A stretch of DNA of 64,000 nucleotides from Symsagittifera roscoffensis (GCF_963678635.1 NC_087065.1:54898397-54962396), one strand, 5' to 3'; shown: positions 21,960-35,699, numbered from the stretch's first letter. Program-made: numbers and translations. Notes: a model not told the origin generated them from the sequence alone.

Positions 21960-24439
21960 CAGTGCTATAGTTTACAAATATGATCCTGTTAACAATTCCC
22001 CATCCCACCTATTGCAATAGGGAAATAGTTAACAGGTACAAGTTCGTACATGCTTAACTGTTCAATTCTTCCGTTATAAGGGGGGATGGGTATTCGTATC
22101 AAGGTACCATAGGGGGGGGGGGGATAGTTAGCAAGACAAATGTTATTTGGTTGTTATTTATAGCAATACCTTCCTTCAAATATAACATCGTCTTTCTAGT
22201 AAATCTGTTTCAATCGTTCACCCCTGCTTCAGTTTACAGAATCAAATTAGGCCAGAACTCACCTTGAGAATTCGTATTAACCTATGAATCTTTATCCCAG
22301 GACACTTTTCACCTTAATTTTAAGTAATCTTAATCAAATTAAAATTTCGAATCAATGTCCGAAGTTTGTTCAAAAAAATTTTCACATTTTTTTCGTTTTC
22401 AGCAGGAAGGTTGAGAATAAGCTTCAAGAAATTTTTCTAAATAGCTAAATAATTGTTATAAAAGACTAAATTTAGCTTCATCGCTTGCTTAAAAAACATC
22501 GAGTTTTGTGACTATAGATTCTAATCTCCAATGAATCTGAAATATTAACCTAGTTGGAAACTCAAACTAAAGTAAAACTAAAATAGAAATTGATTCGAAT
22601 TGGTTACGTATTGGTTGCGTTAATTCAAGATGAATAATAAACGTGTCCCGACCTTGAACATCTAACATTTAATTCATAAACTTTGACATCACACTTTGAC
22701 ATCTAACATTCATTCATAAACTAGCGGTTAGTCAAGCAAAACTAGGCGAGACAGCCGTCAGGTGGTCTGAAACCAAAATTATCATTTTGAAAACCTTTTT
22801 TGAACTACTTCAACATTCAATTTGAATCAAGAAATAAATGGCTTAAACACGACACATCTGGCGTTCAGTCGTTTTACGAAAATTACATTTTGCAACCTCA
22901 AAGTATATATTTTCTTGAAATTATTTTTTTTCTTCATATCTTGAGGGTGGTGGCGGCTTTTTGAGCGCACAATAGTTCAGTTGAGTACAATTTTTTTGAC
23001 TATAAAATAGAAAAAATTTTGATATTAGATTATTAATTTGATTATTATTAAAACAGCAAAACTTCAAACTTGAAACCATTAATACTGGAAGCTGAAAAAA
23101 AAAATTGAGAGAAGCTTCGATTCCTGCGCTGAAAAGCACAAAGATAAGACGACTTATCTGGCCTATAGCCTCATTTTTTCTGCGGTGCTTGTTTTTACGA
23201 CGATAAAAACTAACCAGAAATCAAAGTAACAGTTTTGAGGTTGTAACAAAAAGTATGAGAGATATTTAGTTTGGTAAAAGACCGGTATACTTATTGGCCT
23301 TATCTCAATTACTTGGTAGACTATTCCTTATCCAAACGAAACTTTGTTTGTTAGTTTTTGACGAATGTGACAACTAGTTCAATTGGAGCACATAAAAAAT
23401 ATTTCAAAAAGCAGTATGAATCAAGAAGTAAATGGCTTCAATATGACATATCTAGCGTTCAAATCGCGGCACCTGACTTTGAATAGTTTCAAAGTAATTT
23501 GGATTCGGTTGATCTTTTAAATTCGTTGCACAAATAACAATTTGTAACGGCTAAATATAAATTTTCATTCAATTTTTTCCTTATCTGGAGAGTGACTGTT
23601 TTGAGCATAAAAGAGATTATTGAGTACTAATTGATGATCGTAAAATAGTACAATTTTTTTTTTCTTTAACCTGATAATCAATAAAAAAAAGTCATGCTCT
23701 TTAAACTGAAACCATTAATATGCAACCTCAGAAAAATTGACAGGAGTTTTTCAGAATTTTGCTCAACAAAAAAGTGAAGATACCACGTATTACCGCCGAG
23801 CAGCAGACCTATCAATTTGGGTCATTTTTGCCAGCAAATACAATCGACTTATATTTATATTTTTGTTAGCCTGAGGCATTTATGACTGCGATCTCGATTT
23901 GAACAACAATATTTTTTATCTTTTTGGGGAAATACTGAAATTGCCAGATGATTATGGCGCAGACTTTTGAAATTTAGACTCTGTGACAACAGAATTGGGA
24001 AAAAAATCTGAACAGATCAAAAGACAGAAAAAAAACGAGAGAAAACTTGATACAAATAATAATCGATCAAGAGCTGCTAAGAAATCTGCAACTAACAAAA
24101 TTACTAGCAAAGATTAGAAACAATGTTTTATTTAACTTATATTCAACTTAATTATATTATAATCTCTTATGTGTACTTCTCGAGTTGATGAAAGTTATAC
24201 TATTTCACCGGGACTCAATTTTAAATAACCCTGATTGGAAATTCGCAATAGTGAAAATAAATTGTAATTCCGCATCGGAAAATATTCCTTAAAAAATTAT
24301 CTCTAAGATAACAAAAACCAGGCTACATAATTTAGTGACAATAGTTCACACTGAATGCTGCGCCTCTAAACCAGGGGGTAATTTGCAAAAAGTTAATTGG
24401 AAAAATTCAAAATTTCGCTTCAAACACAATTGAAAATAT
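21960..24439. other. AT-rich sequence with old repeats, no gene seen
   Basis: There is no ORF with coding character. It contains a run of 12 G (22112-22123), a short duplication around ACTTTGACATCTAACATT (about 22680-22710) and a pair of degenerate direct repeats (22834-23820). Confidence 0.5.
22834..23820 (+). repeat. Two degenerate direct repeats about 575 bp apart
   Basis: TGAATCAAGAA.TAAATGGCTT begins both copies (about 22835 and 23413). Later shared landmarks in the same order are GAGCAT/GAGCGCA, GAGTAC, a poly-T run, and TGAAACCATTAATA. Each unit is about 340-410 bp, diverged and noncoding. Confidence 0.5.
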
Positions 24440-24661
24440 TTATTTTGATTGAGTGTTTCCATTTGTTGGCCACACGGCAACAATATTTTTTAAAATAACC
24501 TTTTGACTACCTTCAATTGTTGCCTCTGACACTAATTTCACCTTGACACGATCAAAAGACACAATCAAAGAAGAACAGACAAAATGACGAGCGGATCGAC
24601 GACGATAGAAAAACAACGACACGTTCAGGCCCAAGATGCTACGAAAATAAATTGATGGATC

Positions 24662-25350
24662 ATGGCTGAAAGAAGAAAAATCGACAGTTGCGATCAAGAA
24701 ATTATCCGCGCAAACGATAAAATAAATCAACTGATGGAGGAGAAAACAAAATCTTGTCGAGTGAAAGCACAATTCGAAAAGCTTTACAAATGCCTAGATA
24801 AAATGGAAGAGAAAGAACGACAGATTGTGTCAAAGTGGGAAACAAACTACAAACTGAAAAAGCCGACAACAAAAAATCCACAACGTTACACTAAGACGTC
24901 ATCAGAGAAGTTGAAGAGTATATTGACGATACTAGCAAGGCCGAAGTGATTACCAGAGATAAATCTCAATTAAGCTCACAATTGAGTCAGCTACGCGATT
25001 CCAGAGAAACTAGAAAAGTTGTCGCATGTCAGCAACTAATCCAATGACGTAAAAAAAAACCAGCAACTGAGACAAAGAATAGCAGAATTAGAGTAGGAAA
25101 ACTTTAAAACGAAACAAAAGTTTTCTGAAAAAATGTCAGAAATGAAGATCTCGAACGCAAAAGAAGCAGCAATTCTAACTGAAGAGATTTAAGAAAGGAA
25201 AGTTCCCTATGCCAACAAGCAATCGGAACTCGCAAGTGCCAGGAGCAAAAAATACTTGTCCCCAGATAGAAATGACAGAAACTTCTCTCCAGATAGAAAA
25301 TCAGTCACATTAGACAAAGAAGATCCAGAAACGACCTACACAAACGGCTG
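24662..25350 (+). pseudogene. Broken coiled-coil reading frame
   Basis: An open frame of 95 codons (24662-24949) is rich in Lys, Glu and Gln in a heptad-like pattern. Similar Glu/Lys/Gln/Arg-rich peptide continues in other frames to about 25350, with several stops and shifts. It looks like a decayed gene for a coiled-coil protein. No family is recognised. It lies about 5 kb upstream of the polymerase pseudogene on the same strand and could belong to the same lost element, which is inference. Confidence 0.35.
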
Positions 25351-28300
25351 GTGAAAATCATTAAATCAAACAGATGAACAAAAGCATGCGTCGAAAAAAA
25401 ATTCACAAACAAATAAAAAAAATTAATTAAGTTTCTTAAAAGTTCTAAAACTTTATTTGGTCGCTGTCTTTTTCTTCTTCATGCGCTACATCATGTTTTC
25501 TTCTCCTCCTCAACAGAGATAATTTATTCTGTTGAATCAATAATTTTTTTTCTTCTACGTTCTATCACGAATGGTCTCAATTTTTCACCAAACTTACAGA
25601 GAAATTCTTAAGGGACCGAAACACTTCTTCGGATCTCTGTAGAAGATATCAAATTCAGCCATTTCTTTAAAAACAGTCTTTGTAGTTAATGTTCACTTGT
25701 AAGCAAACTAAAACTAATTTTGAATTCAGATCCACATTTTCATCAAAACTGTTTTCATTTGAATCATATATTTTATCTCGTATTTTTTCTCGAAGGTGAC
25801 TTAGACAAAACTACTTTTTTCGAAAATCTCTGTTTTGTTCATTCTCTAGTTCTTGCCATTCTGGAAGATATATGATAATTTGCTAGATAGACAGGGAGGT
25901 TTTAATAAATTTAAGAATTTTGGTACATTGGATATCAATTTTAAACTGGATGCAGTAAATCGTCCGTTTTTTATGATTGGCTTCAAACTTTGGGATAGAT
26001 GTCATAGGTTTTTTCTAAAAATTTTATTCTTGTTGGTGCTTGAATTGGATTGAAATGAAGCGGAGGAGTTTTTCAAATAAAATGCAATTTTTTTCAGCTG
26101 TACCTTATAATCAGCTAAATTCTCAGTAGGTTTTGCTCACAATCTCTAAAAACTTATTGAAATCTGAACTGATTCAAAAACTGTTCAACAAAACAAATCG
26201 CTCATTTTGATTTGAAAAAAGAACAGTTTGTATTATCAAATTGGTTTTGTAAAATAAAATTTTTTGCCTACCTGAAGCTATTTTGAAATTTTTCTGAAAA
26301 AAAGAATTTTCCATAAAATTTATTCCCCTTAATCACAACCTTAATTCAGCAACTTTGCTTAGATTAAAAAAAAATTAGCCAAACATGTAAAATCGAAAAA
26401 ATTTTCCATCAATCTCATCCCTTGATTGAAAAAACTACGTTTTGTTCTGAAAATTTAATTAGTTGATTTTCTAATGGATATTTCTATGGAGAAGCTTCTA
26501 AAAATTAATGTATAAGGAGTTCTTATAAACTTGTAGGAGTTTATGAGTAGATTCTAACATTTAGAAGATGCCAGAATTAATTAGAAATGACGTCTTTTTC
26601 TATGGTGGAATTAGTCTACTACTTTCACCTGCATCAATCCAAATCCTCATATCAGCTTTTTTGGCTAAATTTTCTGTACATAATTGAGTAATTGCTTGGG
26701 AAAATGTTGTCAAAATTAACTTCACTCGAGCTTAATCAATTTTACCACAAATTTTAACCCACGTGCAAAATTCCTTCCAACCTTTTGCTTCCAAATTAAG
26801 AACTCGAGTTGACTTTGGGACAAGTACGAAAATTTTTAACTAATTTTTTTTCTAGGCAAGAAAGTTATTTTGAAATTTTTTAACGGAAAAGCAAAAAAAT
26901 TTCCAAAAACAGTTGCAAAACATGAAAGTTTGGTTTTTTTTACAGGTGTGCGAGAGTTTTTATGATTTTTTTGGTAGAATGCCTTAATTTTTATCTGTTT
27001 TTCAAAAAATTATGCAAAAACCTAACTTTTTTTAAAGAAAACATGTTGACCTATTGCTTAGAAATTTTCGATATTGATGACTTCGACCGCTATTACCCAG
27101 TTTATTACATAGCTTTTCTGAGGTTTTTGATCAAAAGATATGAAAAAAAAGAGTTATTGTTGATTAATTTTCGAACACAAAGTTCCATAAAAATTAATTA
27201 TTAACCTTGCAAAAAAATTATAAAGATTTGTTGACAAGATGCTAGAAAAAATTTACTTTTTTTTTACAAAAAGCGAAAAATGATTCACTTTTTTTAGAAA
27301 ATGCTCAAAGTGCTTCAATTTTTTTCTACATGCAAAAAAAATGTTTCAATGTTTTGGACAAGACGCCAAAAATTTTTCAGTTTTTTGACAAGAAACGAAA
27401 AATGATATAGCATTTGTAATTTTGTGCAAAAATGTTTAGGGTTTTTATATATAAGTTTCTTAATATTTGTGCAAACGTTGTATGGCTAATTTAACTCATG
27501 TTTTAGATATTTTTTCAATCAATTAGTTTGTTTCACCCTGACTTAATCATTTCTTCTCATAGTTAAAAGGAAGTTGAAAAAAAAGATAATAATTACAAAG
27601 GATGAAATAATTGACAAGCGCGGCAGGGATCTCGTTGTAGTTTATTCCAAATTGCTCAGGCACTTCTTCCATCATTTGCATTGATCCAAGTTGGTTCTTT
27701 GTGATGGGTACTAGCATCAAATGATGTTCGTTGAAGTCCCTTCGCATCTATTCCACCATGTGTCAGACTTGAATTGGGATGTCCATTCATGCCGAAAAAA
27801 CTCCAAAGACTGTTTTTCGCACTTGGGTTTGTACTAGATTACGCCAAAAATCTACCGAGAACTTAAGATTGCTGTTTTCCACTGACAAACTCATTTTGAG
27901 AATTAAGTTGAGTAAAAGCTGAGAGCGGAGGTAGTTGACGGTAGTTGAGTTGAAAATGAAATGATTTTTACTTAAGAGTGAAGGTTATTTTTAACTCAAA
28001 TGTGTGGATTCAACCAATCAGAATAGATTTGTTCCTTATTTGATCTGTAGTCGTGTTCAATCAGATTTCAGCTTCCTTTTAGGAAAATTTTAATAAAAAG
28101 TCGTATCCAATCAGAAATGAACTTTTTTTAAGCGAGTTTTAAATTTTGTTTTTTCCATTCATCAAAAAATTATGTTCAAATTTTTTCCGGTTGTCGTATC
28201 CAATCAGAAAAAAATTTTCCTTTTAAGGTCTTAAATCTTCCAAATAATTAATCATATACGCAAAAGAAATTGCGTATAAAAAAATTACGTTAAATAAATT

Positions 28301-29640
28301 ACCACAGGTTGTTTGCTTTCAAAAGCAAGAAATATTGTAGATATAAGTGACGCAAGAAAAAAATCATAATAAGTAGCATCTCTTCAAGTTTTTTCATCAA
28401 GCAAGTTGAATTTTTTGTATATAGTCTTTCTGAGATTGCTGATTTTTGAATAAATAGTCAAGTTTTTTGATTTTGACGTAAATTTGAGAAGATAGCTCAA
28501 AACTAATCTTTTTTTCAAAGCAAATCTCTGGAACTCTTATTACAAACCTGATCATGCAGGATTTTGAACTTTGAAGTTTTTTCAGAAAAAATAAGGAACA
28601 AAAAAAGCTGGGGAGTTTTGACAATTTTGGGACTCGGGTAGGGAATACAAAATTCTTGATTTATTATCATACGACATTTTGATCAATTTCAAAATTTCGA
28701 GAATGAATCAAAATTATTTCCTTGTCAGGTGTAATTCAGCCGTAAATTTAGAGCCTTGATGCTCATTTCTTGGTTCAAATGTTAACTGTTTGTTTGAGTA
28801 AGATAAGTTTCTCTAAAGGGACTTTTACTTAGTCAGAAAACTCGAATTCAGACGTTTCGTACCTTATAAAGGTCCGAAAATCATGAAAAAAAATCAACAT
28901 CTATTTTATCAGAAAAAAAAACAGGATTTTTTTAATATTCAGTAACCGCGGAAACTCAATTGTTTTTTGTTACACATATTCTGAATAATGAAAACATTTG
29001 TTAAAAAAACACAGAAAAATCTTTACTCTGATTGGTTGATCTCGAACAAACAATGTTAGTAGGAGAGTTTCCGATTCTGATTGGTTGATTTCTCTCAACC
29101 TCAGCAAATAAGATTCTTTTCGTTCTGATTTTCTTTTATGTTACAAGCAACCGCGTTGTACTTGAAACTAATTTTCGTTGAAAACAATCGCGTATAAAAA
29201 TCTTAAAAACAATTGCAAATAACTACTTGAAACTAGTCTCAACTCTTTTGAATAATTTAAAGTAAGTATAACTATTTTGTCAAATTTTTTCGGAGATTTT
29301 CCTTTTTTTGTAGGTACCGGAAAATTTAATTCAATTCTGAAACAAACTAAATATCCCACATTTTTTAGATGCCAGCATTCAACAGGAATGAAAAAAAGAA
29401 ACACGACGACTGCAGTGAGACTTTTGTTCGGGCGCATGCTGCCCGACATCTCAAAATTTGTGTTCGTGGAGTTGTTTCTTGCCCAAAAAGTAGTTTTTGA
29501 ATTTGCAATCATTAGGAAATGAATTTCCATACGAGCAAGATGACCATAAAATCAACCACAAAGTCAACAGAGTGTGTATCATGTGAGAAAAAATTTCAAA
29601 GCTAGTGTTCACTTCAACAATATAGCAAGAAAAACAACGG
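25351..29640. other. AT-rich decayed sequence
   Basis: No intact gene is seen. It holds one copy of a degenerate repeat (25870-26260), a low-complexity poly-T/A tract with irregular GACAAGA-type units (about 27220-27420), and a short minus-strand frame (27547-27747) preceded by a related broken frame up to about 27890. I cannot assign these. Confidence 0.4.
25870..26260 (+). repeat. Degenerate repeat, first copy (second at 34890-35265)
   Basis: Both copies encode, in one frame, a short peptide with the spacing TKFEN/NKFKN then NFKL.AV.R, followed by noncoding sequence with shared TCAGCTAAA/CCAGCTAAA, GGGTTTGCT/GGTTTTGCT and ATCTGAAC.GATTCAAA blocks. The order is the same and the orientation direct. 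The second copy is followed at once by a polymerase fragment; the first is not. Confidence 0.5.
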
Positions 29641-32600
29641 ATTGAAAGCGAGGAATCGGAGTGATTCTGTTGCTGGTTTGAATAAAATCTTGGAAAACGA
29701 GGAGAAAATTGACCTGCCTCGAGATGATTTGAACTCCTTTGAACACTTCTTGACAGATATCGAGATAAAAAATGGACACCATAAGGTAATCAATTTTCAA
29801 TTTTTTGAACTAGATCCTAATCTAGTTATGAAAAACTGGATCAAGTCTTTGAAAACCTGATTGGGCTGCAAAAATCAACATGGCTTTTGAATTTGTATTA
29901 CGTTCTATAGAAACCGGTGAATATCGTTATTTGTACGCTCAAGAAGACAACACACTCTTTGATAAATCAATGATGCTTTGTACTAAAGCAGACTTGACGA
30001 CTATACAGAAAAAGGTCAATAAGCAAGATATCTTTGAAATTTGTACACAAGAGAGACAAAACGCAACATTGCGATTCAATTTGACCTCTCATGTGACATT
30101 TTTTGCCGTCCTACTTAAAAACGTACCACAGCATGTACAGATTTAGTGATTCCTGAACCACTTCTTAGAAATCATCAAGTAACTTTTTTGATTTTGGACT
30201 CAAAATGTCAACTATACAATGATTATGTTATTGTCTCGAGCACTTGCAGTTCGTTTGCATGAAACAGCGATATTGAAAGATCCAACTTCAAGATCTTTAA
30301 TTTTTTTTCCTGAAAATTCCGGATGTGATTCGAAACAGTTTCGTGGAGTTTCGATTCATACTTTACCGATAGCTGAAGATGTAGTCGATAAAAACATCTA
30401 TAATTACGATATGGACATTGAAGACGGAGACTTCCTTTGAGATTTAGCTTTCGATGCCCAATGCTTTCGATGCCAAATTGCCATAGATTTTTCAAAATGA
30501 CTTATCACTTATAGCGACTTCTTATTTGTTGCAAAGATCGAACCAAAAATGTTTAAAAAATTTACAATCACGAGAGCCATTATTTGAAACACTGGGTGGG
30601 TTTAAAATTGAGTCTACCAAAGAGCGAACCTTATTCAAAAATGTCGCAATTTTTGACTTTGAACAAATTGCCTTCATAGTGAAGAATTAAAACCAACATA
30701 AACAATCATTTGGATCGGGAAGCACGAACGCCTATTAGTGTCAATTTCATCTTATCCAATTTGCTTGACAAACTCATAATTTTATGTGACAAAGATCCAC
30801 AACCCCTCCGTATTGAATTTGTGGTAAACATAGAGTTTTTTGTCAAAAAAAGCGGAAATGCTATCAAAGTTTCTTAAAACTAAAAAAATCATCAAAAAGG
30901 GGCTAGATAAGATTTTCAGCGTTCTCAACGAACGAGGTAGTTTCAACAAAAGTGAAGAAAGAAAGTAAGAATACGAATATATTGAGGACGAGGAAGAAAC
31001 CGACGCATCCACTCATTTTCTCTGATTTGATGCAACATCTAGAGAGATACACCAATCTTCTACCAGTTTTTGGATTTAGGAGGGGTCGGTATAATATAAA
31101 CCTCACTACCTCATATCTCATCCCCTACCTAATCAACGAAAATGAAATTGAACCTTCAGTTATCAAGAAAGTATAGAAATTATTTCCTGCAAACTTGGAG
31201 ACGTTCAGCTTCTGGGCATTATGAAATGTTTGGTTGGATACTCTTTTCTGAAAATTTCGGACTCTTGACACTTTTTACTTCTTTGGACTTTTTTCTAAAA
31301 GCCTACAAGGCCAGTGTAAAAAAAATACTGTCCATATTTTTATACGAGTGATTCGATACTCCCAACAAGCTCGACGAACAACAACTACCGTCGTGTGATG
31401 ATTTTTACAGCTAAAAGATAAACAGCAACCCATTCGATAAAGCTTTTGATGATTATATGAAACTTCCTAACTCTGGGTTAACTGAAGAGCAAGCCATGAA
31501 AAAATCGGGCTTAAAACTCAACCATCCGCGGGACTGGAAAACTACAATTACTCGAAATTTATCTGGGAACAGACAAACATGACATATTTTTGCGTTTTCT
31601 ACAGTGGTATAGCAAAAAAGTTGCTGTTCCTACCCTTGAAGCTACGCGAAAAAAAGATTAACTTTTATCACGATAAAAATTTGGCTGCACACTACCGAAT
31701 ATAGCGAATTTTAGTCTTCACAGGTCAATCGACTATAATATTTACTTTTTTTTCGAGTGATAGTGATTTGCTTGAAAAAAAAACAACGGGAAAGAATGAC
31801 CGGTGGTCGCTCAATTGTTTTCACAATGAAAGCAGTAGCAAACAAAACCTTTATTTGGAAATCAAACAACCTGTGTAAATCAAGCGTTGGGATTGATGCC
31901 AGTCAGTTCTACCCTTCTTCCATTGTCAGGATATGCACACAGGCTTGTAGACGAGATGGGACTGCAATGAAGAAACACAAAAATTGAAGGCAAGGCAAAG
32001 TCGAGTTTGTACGTTTGAGTGTGGTTTTGCAATGTTTTTGAGCAACCAGACCTGAATTTATAGTTGAGAGCTACTACACTGCAATAACACAGAAAAAAAA
32101 ATGATTGCCTCAATGTTGATAGTTATTGAAACCCTTGTAAGACTGTTTTTGAAGCAGTGGAATGTTGTTTCCATTTGTATCCTTGTCAAGAAGCTACACC
32201 TAGCCTTACTGATGATGATATCAAACGAGGTACTATGAAACGAGAAATGAACAAGCTTCGAAAAGATTCCTCTAGAGAAAAAGGACACTCGATAGACGAA
32301 GTGTGGGAGTGTAGTTGGCGGGAGCTACTAAAAATAGCGTAGATGAGCAAACCCACGTTAGAACTCATTTTCCAATTAAAAAATTTCTTTTTTGGAATTC
32401 ACTACTGCATAACATTAGAAAGGAAGCAATGTATGGCTACGAGCAATGCGATTGGAGTGCTCCAGATGAACTAAAAGCAAAATTCTCCAAACTCAATTTT
32501 TTTTTTTCAAAAACATTGGTTTTACCAGAAACAATATTGGTGAATATATGAAGTCATATGCAGAAGAAAACGATTTGTTAAAACAGCCGCAGCGAATGTT

Positions 32601-33640
32601 GATAATGAGCTTCAATTTAACCAATGAAACACTTATTGAACCGTTTTCCAATTTTTATTCGAATTTTGAACTACAGTGTACAGAATTTCATCGATTTGTA
32701 CAATAAACTCCGCGAAAAATTTTCAACAGTATCGTTCAATCTGTTGTTGATGTCAGGCGAGCTGGCGATGATAATCTTTTTTCTGGTGTAGTAGCCCGAA
32801 CCCGGCTCCTATGGCTAATTGGTTCCTATGGCTAATTGGTTCCTATGGCTATCGAATAAAGGACAGATCAAAACATAAAATTAAAAACTATCTTGGAGAC
32901 AAAAAACGCATAAAGCTATCAAAAACCAGTTCCTTAAGAGACTCAATATAGTAGCTTAAGACTTGTATGAAGTGGAGTTTTTTAAATCTACTATAGTACA
33001 TTGTGAACTAATTATGGTAGAATTTTTTATACTACAGTATGCCAAGTTGAGAATGTTGGAACTGTATTATAACTTCTCCGATAATTTTTGCGACTTCAAC
33101 AAACTTGAAGAGCTTGAAATTCTTACTCATTCCCTCTAATTGGCTTTGGCAGATGAAAATTTAAATGAATGTATCTTTCCCAGCATGCAACCAGAATGGA
33201 CAGAATAGCGAAGCAAAGGCTGTCGAGTTAATTTCAGAGCAGATGCGAAAAACAACTTTTCCCCTGTACTTGCTGCTCTAACATAAGAAGCAAGACAAGA
33301 GAGAACCAGGATTGTTCAAGGAGGAGTTCAGATGCACAAAAAAGTTGTGCCTTTATAGTAAATTTTTCTTGCTGTTACTATAGTAAAAGTCAAAAGTATT
33401 AGTTTAGCAATAAAGGACTGAAGAAATGCGCATAGGAAGACTCTGGAGATAGCCTGATGGCAAAGTATCGACAAGTACTGGATGATGCAGTGATTTTGAA
33501 GTCAACTAACAGAGGATTTAAAAGTATTAATCATGCAGTTTCAACTTACGAATAAAATAAAAAACAGAATGACCGTAACGGAAAGTTGAATTTGATGGAA
33601 TATATATACCAAAACTCCAACTTTGTAAGAGATTATGTAG
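29640..33640 (+). pseudogene. Decayed family B DNA polymerase, possibly Polinton-like
   Basis: Fragments in three plus-strand frames follow one another in the order of a large family B DNA polymerase known from many invertebrate genomes (protein-primed, Polinton/Maverick-like type). These are an N-terminal region (29642-30146), LSRALAVRLHE (30234-30266), LERYTNLLPVFGF (about 31036-31076), and the motif A-like GIDASQFYPS (about 31890-31920), where family B enzymes have a DxxSLYP signature. Further on are a Cys-rich segment (32157-32342), EPGLFKEEFRC (about 33306) and MAKYRQVLD with NHAVSTYE (33461-33555). Stops and shifts occur every 100-300 bp. I did not find intact motifs B or C. Assignment is by recall of the family and is moderate. 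Confidence 0.6.
32804..32851 (+). repeat. 17-bp tandem repeat, 2.8 copies
   Basis: GGTTCCTATGGCTAATT is repeated at 32821 and, in part, 32838. A first copy with one change starts at 32804. It lies within the polymerase pseudogene. Confidence 0.8.
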
Positions 33641-35265
33641 TAACGTTATATACGATGCAGTGAATTAATACATTTTCGCTGTAATTAATCTTTCTTTTTC
33701 AACAACTCTTTTTAAACGCTGCGTTGGCTTAAAATCTATTGTTTTTTGAGCAAGAAGACGTTGAGAATATTCAACATTGCTAAATCGGCAGAATCGGGCG
33801 CCAAAGTTTTTTTGAAAACACATCATCTTACAATATGATACTCTGAAACCTATAACCTATCTTAAAACATAGGGTGGTGACCTGATACTCTATAGCATGT
33901 CTTAACACATGGAGGTGACTACTTACTGCATGATTTCTTCCCGACCTATACTGCTCGGGACCGTGTATTCAGTGTCTAACGACCATTTGCGGACAGACGG
34001 GTACTCTGGACAAATAACAATTCTGTGTACTCTCTGCCGATGTCGAGGTCCTTTGTCTAGTTCGAGGCTGGGATACGCACAACTAAACTGATGTCGTGTC
34101 CCTTGTGGGGCGCCAGCAATAAGCTCGCTCCAACCTCAAACTCTTAAAAAACCTTGCAAAAGTCGAACTCAAACAGTTGAATTAGCAATATATGTTTCTC
34201 GGCAAATAACTCCGGTGAAATTTTTTTAGTCGATCCTAACTTCAACATTTATAGCTCAAAACTCTTATCAAAGCTCAAAGCAACTTATCAAAGCGTTGGT
34301 AGTTGTCCTTGAGACAAATTGCTCTTAACCGCTCTTTACCTAGGTCAGACTTAATCAAGTTTGAGCCGAGCTAGGGACAAAGTATATAACAGGACGGCAC
34401 CCATTTTTTCAGTATGCTAAAACAAGGGTACGTGGAAGACTCGAATCAAAATCTTATGACCACAGGACGTCGACGCATACGTGGGTCTTTAGACCTATTA
34501 GTCCAATAATGATTTGCAAGTTTTTTTTCATAAGAAGTTATACTTTCACGCTGCTTGAGCTTCAACAAACAAAAAAAATTACCAGACTCATTTGTAGAGA
34601 AATTCAACCATGTTAAAAATCCCCGCATCTAAGGAAAGTGAAATGAGTTCAATTGTAGTGGTTTTTGTGGTCTAAAATGTTAACAATATAATCGATTCCC
34701 ATAATGTCCTCAGACAGGAGAATGGAATGAAAAACCAATTAATAACCATTGTTTTACCAAAATTAGAACTAATTATAATCCATTTAAAATCAATTAAAAA
34801 AGATTTGTTTCCCTTTTATTTTAATTTTGCCTCGTTCAGAAGTTTACAAGAGCTTCTGCGGTTATCAAATAAATAATGCAGAAGTTTTCCATGCAGATCA
34901 ATTGCTCACTGGACTGGGAGATTTGACTAAGTTTGAGAATCTTGATAAATTCGGTACTAATTTCAAACTGAATGCAGTAACTCGTTTGTTCTATTTTTTT
35001 TTGTGGCTTTAACTTTTGGGTAAGAACCTCGTATCTTTTAACAAAGTTTTTATGTTCATGGTTGAGTTGAAATGATCTGAGCTGTAGAAAACTTTCAAAT
35101 TAACTAAAACATACTTTTCTCAGATGCATCTAATTACCAGCTAAAAGTAGGGTTTGCTTACATCCTCTAAAAACATACAAAAAATCTGAACAGATTCAAA
35201 CATTAATCAACAAGTCCGTCATTTGATTTAAGAAAAGATACCAGTTGAGATCCATTATTTTAAAA
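33641..35265. other. Intergenic sequence with local duplications
   Basis: No gene is seen. An imperfect tandem duplication of about 45 bp carries TGATACTCT...TCTTAA.ACAT.GGTGAC (33835-33920). A less AT-rich stretch (33900-34130) ends in CCCTTGTGGGGCGCCAGC, which resembles an LTR end plus primer-binding site, but no partner LTR is visible. The second copy of the 25870 repeat is at 34890-35265. Confidence 0.4.
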
Positions 35266-35267
35266 TA

Positions 35268-35480
35268 AACATGACAAAAGAGAACCAGGATTGTTCAGGG
35301 AGTAGCTCAGATGCCTCGAAATATTTTTCCTTTGTAGTAAAATTCATTGCTGTTACAGTAGTAAAGGTCAAAAGTATAATTTTAGCAGTAAAGGACTGAA
35401 CAAACACGCAAAAGAAGACTCTGGAATTGGCCCGATGGCAAAGTATCGACAAGTACTGGATTAGGCAATGAATTTGAAGT
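35268..35480 (+). pseudogene. Second fragment of the polymerase 3' end
   Basis: This matches 33291-33500 at the nucleotide level, including GAGAACCAGGATTGTTCA, AGTAAAGGACTGAA and ATGGCAAAGTATCGACAAGT. It encodes the same C-terminal peptide in fragments, with different stops and indels. The match ends at about 35480, where the left LTR of the decayed gypsy element begins. Confidence 0.75.
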
Positions 35481-35699
35481 TATTACACAAGCCTTTAAAA
35501 AATCTTGTGAAATAAAAATAATTAAATGAGAAATAAAACAGAAGTTATATCAAATAAATCTCAGAATCAACGCAAATCATCTTAAGATGATAAAGAATGA
35601 GCGTTTAAAATTGCACCAACTTCAGTGATAACCAGAATGCGATAGTTTTCAATAGATACTATGACGTAATGACATACATGGCAACATCATTATGTCACA
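35481..35699 (-). repeat. 3' LTR of decayed gypsy element
   Basis: Read on the minus strand it starts TGTGACATAATGATGTTGC and aligns throughout with 39731-39983. Shared blocks include GTCATTACGTCATA, ATCGCATTCTGGTTATC and ACTGAAGTTGGTGCAATT. The outer (left) boundary is approximate. Confidence 0.75.

Noticed and set aside
22112-22123. G run, and C runs at 40871-40888 and near 61700
   Set aside because: Homopolymers, possibly length-uncertain in assembly, with no further meaning seen.
33900-34130. Possible solo LTR ending before TGGGGCGCCAGC
   Set aside because: The end resembles an LTR and primer-binding site, but no second LTR, target duplication or internal gene was found.
34441-34500. 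tRNA-like GATTCGAGTC on the minus strand
   Set aside because: T-arm, D-arm and acceptor stem do not fit a cloverleaf.
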